Positions 34,776 to 42,636 of a stretch of DNA of 48,349 nt are shown in pieces. Origin of the DNA: Neisseria perflava. Lineage in GTDB: Bacteria > Pseudomonadota > Gammaproteobacteria > Burkholderiales > Neisseriaceae. Below the pieces are notes generated by a model. It was not told the origin of the DNA and made no database searches. It saw nothing but the letters and a program-made list of their open reading frames with translations. Position 1 is the stretch's first letter. Each line of letters begins with the position of its first letter. Where the stretch lies: NCBI RefSeq assembly GCF_024170405.1, contig NZ_JALJYC010000021.1, forward strand, positions 1-48,349, given 5' to 3'. A program made the translations under genes and the position numbers.

Positions 34776-35510
34776 ATGACTGAACAAACCAGCCGCCTTG
34801 TCGTCAACGCCCTGCAAAAGAGCTTCAAAAAACGCCAAGTCGTCAAAAATTTCTCTTTGGAAATCCAAAGCGGCGAAGTGGTCGGCCTGTTGGGGCCCAA
34901 CGGCGCGGGCAAAACCACCAGTTTCTACATGATTGTCGGCCTGATTGCCGCCGACGCGGGCAGCATTCTGCTCGACGGGCAAGAGCTGCGCCACCAGCCG
35001 ATACACGAACGCGCCCGCCTCGGTATCGGCTACCTGCCGCAGGAAGCCTCGATTTTCCGCAAAATGACGGTAGAGCAAAACATCCGCGCCATTCTGGAAA
35101 TCCGCCTCAAAGACAAGGCGCAGATTGACAGCGAAGTGGAAAAACTGCTGGCCGATTTGAACATCGAACGCCTGCGCCACAATCCCGCGCCGTCGTTATC
35201 GGGGGGCGAACGCCGCCGCGTGGAAATCGCCCGCGTATTGGCCGTCAAACCGCGTTTTATCCTGCTGGACGAGCCGTTTGCCGGCGTCGATCCGATTGCC
35301 GTGATTGATATTCAGAAAATCATCGAGTTCCTCAAATCACGCGGTATCGGCGTATTGATTACCGACCACAACGTGCGCGAAACCCTCAGCATTTGCGACC
35401 ACGCCTACATCATCAACGACGGCGAAGTCTTGGCCTCGGGCAAACCGGCCGAGCTAGTGGAAAACGAAAAAGTGCGCCAAGTGTATTTGGGCGAACACTT
35501 CAAATATTGA
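34776..35510 (+). CDS. lptB: LPS export ABC ATPase LptB
   Basis: LptB drives LPS extraction from the inner membrane with LptF and LptG, which are not in this window. The 244-residue product has Walker A GPNGAGKTT (about 38-46), Q-loop, the signature LSGGERRRVEIAR, Walker B FILLDEPFAGVDP and the LptB-type end. It closes the KDO/Lpt operon and is followed by a DUS hairpin and rpoN, an order common in proteobacteria. Confidence 0.97.
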   Translation: MTEQTSRLVVNALQKSFKKRQVVKNFSLEIQSGEVVGLLGPNGAGKTTSFYMIVGLIAADAGSILLDGQELRHQPIHERARLGIGYLPQEASIFRKMTVEQNIRAILEIRLKDKAQIDSEVEKLLADLNIERLRHNPAPSLSGGERRRVEIARVLAVKPRFILLDEPFAGVDPIAVIDIQKIIEFLKSRGIGVLITDHNVRETLSICDHAYIINDGEVLASGKPAELVENEKVRQVYLGEHFKY

Positions 35511-35534
35511 TTTTGCTTAAAATCCGTTTGATTC

Positions 35535-35592
35535 AGGCTGTCTGAAATAGTCATCCGCAGTATTTTGTGGTAAGTTTATTTTCAGACGGCCT
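35535..35592 (+). terminator. Weak terminator after lptB (variant DUS pair)
   Basis: AGGCTGTCTGAAATA, a one-base DUS variant, pairs with TATTTTCAGACGGCCT across a loop of about 27 bases. There is no T-run, so partial read-through into rpoN is likely. Confidence 0.5.
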
Positions 35593-35640
35593 GATTGCCG
35601 TTTCCCGTTCCCTAATTTCACTTCCGATTATCCTTGCCCC

Positions 35641-37002
35641 ATGACCCCAAACTTCGGTTTAAAACTCAAACAAACCCAGCAGCTCAACCAGCGCTTGCAG
35701 CAATCCCTACGCGTGTTGCAGCTGTCGGGTATCGAGTTGGAACGCGAAGTGGAAGACTGGCTGCAAGAAAATCCCCTGCTCGAGCGTCCCGAAAGTGACG
35801 AGTTTGCCGAACCGCTGGCCGAGTCCCACCTTTCCGCCGCGCCGTCGCAAACACATCAAATCAGCGGTAGCGAAACCGAAGAGGCTTGGCTGAATCTGGC
35901 CGAAGAGCAGGATTTTTACCAATACCTGCATGCCCAAGTGTGCGAACATCCCCTCTCATCACGCGAAGCCGAGCTGGTACACTTGCTTATTGATTGTTTG
36001 GACGAGCAGGGCTACCTGACCGACAGCCCTGCCGATATTCTCGAACACACGCCCTTGGCTTGGATGTTAGACGAAGAAGACGTCCGCCAAGCCATCGACG
36101 CGCTGCAAGCCTTCGATCCGGCGGGCGTGGCGGCAACGGATTTGACCGAATCGCTGCTGCTGCAACTTATGCGCCTGCCCACCTCTCCCGCTCGGCAGCT
36201 GGCGGCGCGGTTGGTAAGCGACGCCTTACCCGAATTAGGCAAAAACCGCGCTCAAAACGTGCGCCATTTTCATAAGCAGTATCCGCAATACGGCGAGGAC
36301 GCCGTTCAGACGGCCTTGGAAATGGTGGCCGCGCTCAATCCTTATCCCGCCAACGGCTTTGCCGCCGCCGAGCCGACCGCCTATGTGCAGCCCGATGTGT
36401 GGGTCAAAGAAACCGCCCACGGCTGGGCAGTCAGCAGCAACAAAGCGGCCTGGCCGCATATCCGACTCAATCAGGAATACTGCGATTTATTCAAAGAAAC
36501 CGACGACGTTTCCCCCGAATGGAAAACCAAACTGGCCGAAGCGCGTCAGAAAATCGACAGTTTGGCGCTGCGCAAGCACACAGTAATCCGCTTGGCCGAA
36601 TACATCGTTGAACACCAAGCCGATTTTTTCACTTTCGGCGAAATCGGCCTGACCCCCATGCTGCTCAAAGACGCCGCCGCCGCTCTAGACGTGGCAGAAA
36701 GCACAATTTCAAGAGCCGCCAACCAAAAATATTTAGCTTGCCCGCGCGGATTATTTGCGTTACGCTATTTCTTCACACAGGCAGTCAGTGCCGACGCCGA
36801 TAATGAAGGCATCAGCCAAAGCGCAGTCAAAGCCATGCTCGGCCAACTGATTGAACACGAGAACAGCAGCAAACCCTATTCCGACGAAGCATTGGTGCGG
36901 CTCTTGCAGCAGCAGGGCGTTGAAATCGCCCGCCGCACCGTTGCCAAATACCGCGAATCGCTCGGCCTTCCGCCCGCCCACCAACGCAAACGGGGCGGAT
37001 AG
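35641..37002 (+). CDS. rpoN: RNA polymerase sigma-54 factor RpoN, intact
   Basis: Sigma-54 directs polymerase to -24/-12 promoters and needs an ATP-driven activator. The 453-residue product has the Gln-rich region I (LKLKQTQQLNQRLQQSL onward), the acidic region II, the core-binding domain, the helix-turn-helix around TPMLLKDAAAALDVAESTIS and the RpoN box ARRTVAKYRE (about 430-439). All parts are present and no stop interrupts it. In N. gonorrhoeae and N. meningitidis this locus is known to be a deleted, inactive rpoN-like sequence, so the intact gene points to a commensal. In the commensal N. elongata sigma-54 is known to drive pilE. It follows lptB and precedes hpf, the usual order. Confidence 0.94.
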   Translation: MTPNFGLKLKQTQQLNQRLQQSLRVLQLSGIELEREVEDWLQENPLLERPESDEFAEPLAESHLSAAPSQTHQISGSETEEAWLNLAEEQDFYQYLHAQVCEHPLSSREAELVHLLIDCLDEQGYLTDSPADILEHTPLAWMLDEEDVRQAIDALQAFDPAGVAATDLTESLLLQLMRLPTSPARQLAARLVSDALPELGKNRAQNVRHFHKQYPQYGEDAVQTALEMVAALNPYPANGFAAAEPTAYVQPDVWVKETAHGWAVSSNKAAWPHIRLNQEYCDLFKETDDVSPEWKTKLAEARQKIDSLALRKHTVIRLAEYIVEHQADFFTFGEIGLTPMLLKDAAAALDVAESTISRAANQKYLACPRGLFALRYFFTQAVSADADNEGISQSAVKAMLGQLIEHENSSKPYSDEALVRLLQQQGVEIARRTVAKYRESLGLPPAHQRKRGG

Positions 37003-37103
37003 GTCGGAGAAAGTAAATTCTGATACAAGGCGGCAAGCCGCAGACAGTACAGGTAGTACGACAAGGCGAGCCAACGCCGTAGCAGAAATTAATTTCTCCG
37101 ACC
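37002..37103. repeat. Correia-type element between rpoN and hpf
   Basis: The arms GGTCGGAGAAAGTAAATTC and GAAATTAATTTCTCCGACC flank the core GACAGTACAGGTAGTAC and GACAAGGCGAGCCAACGC. It is about 102 bp and lacks the inner segment. It begins in the last base of the rpoN stop codon. Transcripts through Correia hairpins are known RNase III substrates in Neisseria, so this could affect rpoN-hpf mRNA. Confidence 0.75.
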
Positions 37104-37157
37104 GGCCTGAATTTTCGTCCGTTCCCAACGGATTTACTCAACCGAAGGAGCTGTATC

Positions 37158-37475
37158 ATGAACCTGAAAATTACCGGTCTGAATTTTGACGTTACCGAAG
37201 CCATCAAAGACTACATCAATAAAAAATTGGAGCGGATCAACCGTCATGCCGACAATCTGATTTCGGTCACCGTGACCCTTTCGGTGGAAAAAGTCAATCA
37301 GAAAGCCGAAGCCGACGCGCATTTGGCCGGTAAGGATTTGCACGTCGAAGCCGTCGAGCAGGACATGTACGCCGCCATTGACGTATTGATGGACAAACTG
37401 GATCGCGCGATTGTGAAACACAAAGAAAAATCCGGCGATGTGCGCGGTGCGAAACCGGGCGTAACCGAAGAATAA
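37158..37475 (+). CDS. hpf: Ribosome hibernation promoting factor (short HPF)
   Basis: HPF binds the 30S decoding channel in resting cells and favours inactive ribosome dimers. The 105-residue product has the family pattern LKITGLNFDVTEAIKDYI, NRHADNLISVTVTL and the DMYAAIDVLMDKLDRAI helix. The short length fits the HPF form that works with RMF. AAGGAG lies upstream. It is the usual neighbour of rpoN, here split from it by a Correia-type element. Confidence 0.93.
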   Translation: MNLKITGLNFDVTEAIKDYINKKLERINRHADNLISVTVTLSVEKVNQKAEADAHLAGKDLHVEAVEQDMYAAIDVLMDKLDRAIVKHKEKSGDVRGAKPGVTEE

Positions 37476-37501
37476 TCTGCTCGATTCATGAGTATAACAA
37501 A

Positions 37502-37539
37502 CAAAGGCCGTCTGAAAATCAGTTTTCAGACGGCCTTTG
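37502..37539. terminator. Bidirectional terminator between hpf and ldh
   Basis: CAAAGGCCGTCTGAAAA and its inverse form a hairpin between these convergent genes. Confidence 0.8.
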
Positions 37540-37553
37540 CTTTCACATCCCGC

Positions 37554-38519
37554 TCAATCCAATGCGCCTAAAAAATCATCCACTTTCTGCTGATAGCTTT
37601 TCAACAGTTTGGCCGAGGCCTCAAACTGCGCCGCTTCTTCCTCGTCCAAGCGTTTGTTAATCACGCGCACCGCGCCTTGGCGGTTAATCACCGCCGGCAC
37701 GCCGATATACACGTTTTCCTGCCCGAATTCACCATTGAGCAAGGCCGATACCGGCAACACCACGCTCTGGTTGTGCAAAATCGCTTTGGAAATACGGCTT
37801 AAGGCCATGCCGATACCGTAGCTGGTCGAGCCTTTGGCTTCGATGATTTCATAGGCGGCATTGCGCACGGTATTGTAGATTTTTTCCATCCGCGCCTTGC
37901 CCTGCTCATTCTGCTCCAAAATCTCTTTTAGCGGCACGCCCGCAATGGTGGCCGAACTCCACACCGCAATCACACTGTCGCCGTGTTCGCCCATCATCAT
38001 CGCGTCCACACTCCACGAAGCGACGTCAAACTCATTGCCCAAGCACACGCAGAAACGGGCGGAATCCAAAATTGTACCCGAGCCGATAACGCGCTCTTTG
38101 GGCAGACCGGAGAAACGCCAAGTGGCATACGACAACACATCCACCGGATTGGTTGCCACCAAGAAAATGCCGTCAAAGCCCGAATTCATCACCGCCGTAA
38201 CGATGGAATGGAATACTCGCAGATTGTTGTCAATCAAATCCAAGCGCGTTTCGCCCGAACGCTGCGGCACGCCAGCGCAAATGCAGACAATATCCGCATC
38301 GGCGCAATCGGTGTAATCGCCGACATAAATCTGCGCAGGCGTTGGCGCATACGGCATACCGTGGCGCAAATCACGCGCTTCCCCTTCCGCCCGTTTTCGG
38401 TTCAAATCAATCAAAACCAGCTCGTCGCAATGGCCTTGGTTGAGCATGGAATAGGCATAGCTGATACCGACCGCGCCGACCCCGATTAACACGACTTTAT
38501 TACCGACTTTCCTAGACAT
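37554..38519 (-). CDS. ldh: NAD-dependent L-lactate dehydrogenase
   Basis: LDH reduces pyruvate to L-lactate with NADH. The 321-residue product has the NAD-binding GVGAVG (residues 13-18), the specificity Gln in GVPQRSGETR (Gln86; malate dehydrogenases have Arg here), DSAR (152-155) and the catalytic His in GEHGDS (His179). It is of the soluble kind common in Firmicutes. Pathogenic Neisseria are known for membrane lactate dehydrogenases (LldD, LctD/Dld type), so a soluble fermentative enzyme is worth notice; transfer is inference. It stands alone, with AGGAAAGGATG upstream. Confidence 0.92.
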   Translation of the reverse strand: MSRKVGNKVVLIGVGAVGISYAYSMLNQGHCDELVLIDLNRKRAEGEARDLRHGMPYAPTPAQIYVGDYTDCADADIVCICAGVPQRSGETRLDLIDNNLRVFHSIVTAVMNSGFDGIFLVATNPVDVLSYATWRFSGLPKERVIGSGTILDSARFCVCLGNEFDVASWSVDAMMMGEHGDSVIAVWSSATIAGVPLKEILEQNEQGKARMEKIYNTVRNAAYEIIEAKGSTSYGIGMALSRISKAILHNQSVVLPVSALLNGEFGQENVYIGVPAVINRQGAVRVINKRLDEEEAAQFEASAKLLKSYQQKVDDFLGALD

Positions 38520-38564
38520 TTCTTCTCATCCTTTCCTATTTGAATAAAAAAATTTTCTTTCTTC

Positions 38565-38570
38565 ATTATA
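38565..38570 (-). promoter_or_regulatory. Likely -10 box of ldh
   Basis: A perfect TATAAT on the minus strand lies 45 bases upstream of the ldh start; no good -35 is seen at 16-18 bases. Confidence 0.45.
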
Positions 38571-38660
38571 GAAGAATGTAGCGGATACCGTCAGACGCAA
38601 TTTGGCCATTAATCTTTTTTAACCCTCTGCCTACCGTCGGTCGCCGACGCATAAAGATAA

Positions 38661-38822
38661 GAACCTGTATTCATAAGATTGATAGATGGATTTTTGTTGA
38701 ATAATCATACGAATACAAGGCGGACTTTTATACCAATAGTGGACTATTGACATAAAAGTCCAACGCAGTAGGCGTATGATTAGGCAATAAAAAGCCGCTA
38801 TCAAGATTGTGAATACAGGTTC
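38661..38822. mobile_element. 162-bp palindromic MITE, copy 2
   Basis: The element starts GAACCTGTATTCA and ends TGAATACAGGTTC, the same termini as copy 1, and is flanked by TAA on both sides (38658-38660 and 38823-38825). Inside, GGACTTTTAT-ACC-AATAGT pairs with ACTATT-GAC-ATAAAAGTCC, AATCATACG with CGTATGATT and TTGATAG with CTATCAA, so it folds end to end. The centre of this copy is more regular than in copy 1. It lies between the divergent ldh and mrp genes. Confidence 0.87.
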
Positions 38823-38856
38823 TAAGTTAATGCCGTCTGAAAAAAGCGAGCATCTC

Positions 38857-38865
38857 TGTTAGAAT
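38857..38865 (+). promoter_or_regulatory. Extended -10 promoter for mrp
   Basis: TGT-TAGAAT is an extended -10 match just after the DUS, giving a leader of about 90 bases. Confidence 0.5.
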
Positions 38866-38961
38866 AGGCGCTGTATTAGCAGCGCATGCTTGATTTTTCT
38901 GCCTGTCAGCCCGATGTAGCCATCAAATCATCCAACCACACCATCTTTATCGAGAACAACA

Positions 38962-40041
38962 ATGAACCTTTCCGCCATTCAAACCGCGCTCGAAGCGGTT
39001 GAAATCCCCCTGACCCGCCGCACAGTCGGCAGCGAAAAAGCCGTGCAAGCGCTTGAAGAGCTTTCAGACGGCCTGCACATCAAACTGCAATTTGCTTTCC
39101 CCGTTCACCATATCGGCGCAGAATTGGCCAACCGCATTCAGGAAGCCGTCATCGCGCAAACCGGCGACACACCGATTCACTTGAGCATTGATACCGTGAT
39201 TGGCACGCATAAAGTGCAACCCGGCGTCGCCACCATCAAAGGCGTGAAAAACATCATCGCCGTTGCCTCAGGCAAAGGCGGCGTGGGCAAATCCACCACC
39301 ACCGCCAATCTCGCCACCGCGATGGCGCGTATGGGCGCACGCGTGGGCGTACTCGATGCCGACCTCTACGGCCCGAGCCAGCCGACCATGCTGGGCGTGG
39401 CCGACGGCAAGCCCGACCAAAAAGACCATAAATTGGTACCGGTTCAAGCCGACAGCGGCATTCAGGTGATGTCTATCGGCTTTTTGGTGGACACCGACCA
39501 AGCCGTGGTTTGGCGCGGCCCGATGTTGAGCCAGGCGCTGCAACAATTACTGTTCCAAAGCGAATGGAACGACGTGGATTACCTCTTCATCGACCTGCCG
39601 CCGGGCACGGGCGACATCCAGCTGACCCTGTCGCAAAAAATCCCCGTTACCGGCTCAGTAGTCGTCACCACGCCGCAAGACATCGCCCTGATTGACGCGC
39701 GTAAAGCCGTGGACATGTTCCAAAAAGTGAACATCCCGATTTTCGGCGTATTGGAAAACATGTCGGTACACATCTGCTCAAATTGCGGCCACGCCGAAGC
39801 GATTTTCGGCACGGAAGGCGGCAAACATTTGGCCGAACGCCTCAACGTACCGCTCTTGGGTCAACTGCCGCTGTCGCTGCCCGTGCGCGAGGCGATGGAC
39901 AACGGCACTGCGCTGCAACTGTTCGACACCAACCCCGCCATCGCGGACATCTACACCCAAGCCGCGTTCCAAGTGGCGCTGGCGGTCGCGGACAAAGGCA
40001 AAGACTTTAGCAGCCGCTTCCCGAAAATCGTGGTGGAGTAA
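38962..40041 (+). CDS. mrp: Fe-S cluster carrier ATPase Mrp/ApbC
   Basis: Mrp (ApbC) is a P-loop ATPase that carries Fe-S clusters to target proteins. The 359-residue product has a short MIP18-like N-terminal domain (about 1-90), the deviant Walker A ASGKGGVGKSTT, DADLYGPSQPTML, LPPGTGD and the cluster-binding CxxC in HICSNCGH. All are present. It stands alone between a promoter and a DUS terminator. Confidence 0.95.
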   Translation: MNLSAIQTALEAVEIPLTRRTVGSEKAVQALEELSDGLHIKLQFAFPVHHIGAELANRIQEAVIAQTGDTPIHLSIDTVIGTHKVQPGVATIKGVKNIIAVASGKGGVGKSTTTANLATAMARMGARVGVLDADLYGPSQPTMLGVADGKPDQKDHKLVPVQADSGIQVMSIGFLVDTDQAVVWRGPMLSQALQQLLFQSEWNDVDYLFIDLPPGTGDIQLTLSQKIPVTGSVVVTTPQDIALIDARKAVDMFQKVNIPIFGVLENMSVHICSNCGHAEAIFGTEGGKHLAERLNVPLLGQLPLSLPVREAMDNGTALQLFDTNPAIADIYTQAAFQVALAVADKGKDFSSRFPKIVVE

Positions 40042-40056
40042 ACGCCGAATAAACGC

Positions 40057-40094
40057 AATGCCGTCTGAAAATCATCAGATTTTCAGACGGCATT
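40057..40094 (+). terminator. mrp terminator (inverted AT-DUS)
   Basis: AATGCCGTCTGAAAATC pairs with its inverse; TTTTT follows, right after mrp. Confidence 0.85.
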
Positions 40095-40159
40095 TTTGAT
40101 AAAGAATTTACTGTTTGCGCCCACTTCTTAAAGACCGCATACGACACCAAGCCAAACAA

Positions 40160-40189
40160 AAACGCCGTTGACTTTCGTCAACGGCGTTT
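40160..40189 (-). terminator. tRNA-Lys terminator
   Basis: AAACGCCGTTGA pairs perfectly with TCAACGGCGTTT around a 6-base loop, and T-rich sequence follows on the minus strand. It lies ten bases past the tRNA. Confidence 0.85.
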
Positions 40190-40198
40190 CCGGTTATC

Positions 40199-40274
40199 TG
40201 GTGGGTCGTGAGCGATTCGAACGCTCGACCAACGAATTAAAAGTCCGCTGCTCTACCAGCTGAGCTAACGACCC
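40199..40274 (-). tRNA. tRNA-Lys (TTT)
   Basis: The 76-nt cloverleaf has the loop CTTTTAA, so the anticodon is TTT. Acceptor GGGTCGT pairs with ACGACCC and CCA is encoded. It is a single-gene unit with its own promoter and terminator. Confidence 0.97.
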
Positions 40275-40286
40275 GATAAGCTGCGT

Positions 40287-40315
40287 ATTATAGGCGACAC
40301 TTTATGGGCTGTCAA
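40287..40315 (-). promoter_or_regulatory. Consensus promoter of tRNA-Lys
   Basis: On the minus strand TTGACA, a 17-base spacer and TATAAT make a perfect sigma-70 promoter, 12 bases upstream of the tRNA. Confidence 0.93.
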
Positions 40316-40335
40316 TACTTGAGCGCAATTTTCTT

Positions 40336-40362
40336 GCCGTCTGAAAATCAATTTCAGACGGC
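40336..40362. terminator. Inverted DUS pair after the first phosphatase gene
   Basis: GCCGTCTGAAA pairs with TTTCAGACGGC around a short loop, 22 bases past the stop at 40384. Confidence 0.6.
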
Positions 40363-40383
40363 CTGATTCTGATTCCGCACCGT

Positions 40384-41049
40384 TTATGCCAACTTTTCGC
40401 CTATGCTTAAAATCGTCCACTTGCCGTTTTCATACTGCAGACGAGTCACGCTGACGTTTTCCACGCTTTGATACAGCGTATCCTGCGGCGCGATGGTTTT
40501 CAGAATGGTGGTGACGACCATGCCGTGCGACACCAGCAGCACGCGGCCGTCGGCAGGCGACAAGTCGGCCACAGTTTGGAAACCTTTTTTCAGACGGCCG
40601 ACAAACTGCGCTTCACTCTCCGCCCAGCTGTAAGGGTCAAGCTCGTGGATACTCTCGGCAATCAGATGATGGTCGACATCGCGGTAGGCGGCCATCAGCG
40701 CGGGAACATCGGCATAGCCGCGTTTTTCGGCAATTTGCTCGTATAACTTGGCCTGATTCGCGCCTTCCAAACCGCCGAAATTGTATTCGCGCACGTCTTC
40801 CACCACTTGCAAGGGCAAATCTGCGCCCTGCCCTTGGTTGTTCAAAATCAGCTTGGCGGTTTGGTAAGCGCGCGGGCTGCCGCTGCAAAAGGCGGCGTCG
40901 AAACGGATTTTGCCGTTCAATACTTTGCCCAAATTTTCCGCAGCGGCAATGCCTTCGGGCAGCAGCGGCGAATCGCTCCAGCCTTGGGTGCGGCCGGTAA
41001 TGTTGAAAACAGTTTTGCCGTGGCGCACCAGATAGATTTCTAAAGCCAT
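40384..41049 (-). CDS. Histidine phosphatase family protein, copy A
   Basis: The 221-residue product begins MALEIYLVRHGKTVFNITGR: the RHG motif carries the phosphorylated His of the phosphoglycerate mutase-like superfamily. The second catalytic His lies in LLVSHGMVV near residue 170. The length fits broad phosphatases of the PhoE/CobC kind; true mutase activity is not indicated. The start at 41049 has AAGGAG upstream; an open frame runs back to 41103. It is a tandem paralogue of the gene just upstream (41127-41792). Confidence 0.87.
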   Translation of the reverse strand: MALEIYLVRHGKTVFNITGRTQGWSDSPLLPEGIAAAENLGKVLNGKIRFDAAFCSGSPRAYQTAKLILNNQGQGADLPLQVVEDVREYNFGGLEGANQAKLYEQIAEKRGYADVPALMAAYRDVDHHLIAESIHELDPYSWAESEAQFVGRLKKGFQTVADLSPADGRVLLVSHGMVVTTILKTIAPQDTLYQSVENVSVTRLQYENGKWTILSIGEKLA

Positions 41050-41126
41050 GCGTTTGCTCCTTGTTGTTTGAAAGATTTTCAGACGGCCATCTGAGTGAAT
41101 CATCGGATAAATTTTCTATCCGGCCG

Positions 41127-41792
41127 TTATTTTCCGTATTGTTCGCCCACGCTTAAAATCCGCCAAGCGCCGTTGTCGTATTGCAAACGTGAAACGCTGG
41201 CGTTGGGCACGCTCTGATACAGGGTAGATTGCGGGTCTATGCTTTTCAAGATACCGGTAATCGACATGCCGTGCGACACCAGCAACACGCGGCCTTCGGC
41301 AGGCGAGTGTTCGGCGATGGCAGCCATGCCTTTTTTCAGACGGCCGATAAACTGCGATTCGTTTTCCGCCAAACCGAGCGTATCCAAGCGGCTGACGCTT
41401 TCGGCCAGCAAATGCCGGTCGGCGTGGCGGTAGGCTTCCAGCCAAGCGGCGGCGTCGGGATAACCGCGCTCTTGGGCAATCAGGCTGTGCAGGTTTTTCA
41501 CCCGTTCGCCTTCAAATCCGCCGAAACAGTATTCGCGCACTTCTTCCACTACTTGCAGGAGTAAGTCATTCTGCCCCTGATGTTGCAAAATCAGTTGCGC
41601 CGTTTGGTAAGCGCGTGGACTGACGCTGCAAAAGGCAGCGTCAAAACGGATATTGCCGTTTAAAGCCTTGCCCAAATTTTCCGCCACGGCCTTGCCTTCT
41701 GCCGTCAGCGGCGAATCGCTCCAACCTTGCAGGCGGCCGGTGGTATTGAACACGGTTTTGCCGTGGCGTACTAAATAGACCTCTAAGGCCAT
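41127..41792 (-). CDS. Histidine phosphatase family protein, copy B
   Basis: This 221-residue product is a clear paralogue of copy A and has the same length: MALEVYLVRHGKTVFNTTGR at the start, VSPRAYQTAQLIL in the middle and LLVSHGMSITGILKSIDPQ near residue 170. Both catalytic His are kept. The two genes lie 77 bases apart in the same direction and probably arose by tandem duplication. The substrates are unknown. It is downstream of the response regulator gene but separated from it by a terminator. Confidence 0.87.
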   Translation of the reverse strand: MALEVYLVRHGKTVFNTTGRLQGWSDSPLTAEGKAVAENLGKALNGNIRFDAAFCSVSPRAYQTAQLILQHQGQNDLLLQVVEEVREYCFGGFEGERVKNLHSLIAQERGYPDAAAWLEAYRHADRHLLAESVSRLDTLGLAENESQFIGRLKKGMAAIAEHSPAEGRVLLVSHGMSITGILKSIDPQSTLYQSVPNASVSRLQYDNGAWRILSVGEQYGK

Positions 41793-41853
41793 TTCGCTTT
41801 CCTATTTTGTCGTTTTCAGATGGCCTAAATATAACCTGTTCATCTGTTGAAAA

Positions 41854-41885
41854 CAAGAAAACCCTGCGGTAAGCAGGGTTTTCTT
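41854..41885 (-). terminator. Terminator of the response regulator gene
   Basis: CAAGAAAACCCTGC pairs with GCAGGGTTTTCTTG around GGTA-type loop bases, then TTTT on the minus strand. No DUS is involved. It lies 19 bases past the stop. Confidence 0.85.
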
Positions 41886-41904
41886 GAAAAGATGGCAATA
41901 TTAT

Positions 41905-42636
41905 TTAGCCGCCGTTTTTCAGGATTTTACGGATGGCGGCCAACTGACGGCGGCTGACCACCAAAGGCTGCTCCACATCCAAGACTTTAGCGCCCCAAGT
42001 GGCATTGCTTTCGTCTTCTTCGGTATCCAAGCGAATCAAGCAATCTAAAGTATGGCGGAAAACCAAGGCATTGCGGTGGATACGGATAACCTTATCGCCC
42101 AAAATCTCTTCCCAATACACCAGCGTTTTCGGTAATTCATAGCTTTGCCCATCGCCAGTAAATAACAATACGGTTTTATGCTCTGCCAACAAATAGCGCA
42201 CTTGCTGCCAAGGAATTTCAACCATGCGGTTGCGGTTGAACACCTTAAAGTGGGTAAAATCGTCCGCTTTTTCATGGAATTTTTCGCTGACCCGATCCAA
42301 AGCCGCCTGCAAGCGGGTAATTTTAATCGGTTTGAGCAGATAATCCACCGCCGCCAGTTCAAACGCTTTAAGCGCATACTCTTCATATGCGGTGGTAAAA
42401 ATAATCTCCGGCTGGCGTTTGGCCACACGTTTGATGCGGTCAACCAGCTCCAAACCGGTAATTTCCGGCAGACCGATGTCCACGAAGACAATATCGGCTT
42501 CGTGCATGCTCAACCAATCCAACGCGGGCTGGGCATGGTGAAACGTTTTCAACAACACGACATTGCAGTCTTCCAGTAAAACCCGTAAGCGCTCTGCTGC
42601 TAGCACTTCATCTTCAACAATAATGGCACTTGGCAT
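41905..42636 (-). CDS. LytTR-family response regulator (AlgR-like), orphan
   Basis: The 243-residue product has a receiver domain (1-120) with the acidic pair VEDE (residues 7-10), phospho-acceptor Asp53 in FVDIGLPE, Thr in FTTAYE and Lys in YLLKPI, and a C-terminal LytTR DNA-binding domain (about 140-243) with VRYLLAEHKTVLLF and KVIRIHRNALV. Such regulators control pili, exoproducts or virulence (AlgR, AgrA). No histidine kinase lies beside it. The start at 42636 (MPSAIIVEDE) is chosen; an open frame runs back to 42738. The target is unknown. Confidence 0.88.
   Translation of the reverse strand: MPSAIIVEDEVLAAERLRVLLEDCNVVLLKTFHHAQPALDWLSMHEADIVFVDIGLPEITGLELVDRIKRVAKRQPEIIFTTAYEEYALKAFELAAVDYLLKPIKITRLQAALDRVSEKFHEKADDFTHFKVFNRNRMVEIPWQQVRYLLAEHKTVLLFTGDGQSYELPKTLVYWEEILGDKVIRIHRNALVFRHTLDCLIRLDTEEDESNATWGAKVLDVEQPLVVSRRQLAAIRKILKNGG

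Larger units (their letters stand above)
38520..38961. other. Divergent intergenic region between ldh and mrp
   Basis: These 442 bases hold the ldh promoter region (TATAAT on the minus strand at 38565-38570), the second MITE copy (38661-38822), a single AT-DUS (38829-38840) and the mrp promoter. No gene is seen. Confidence 0.65.
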
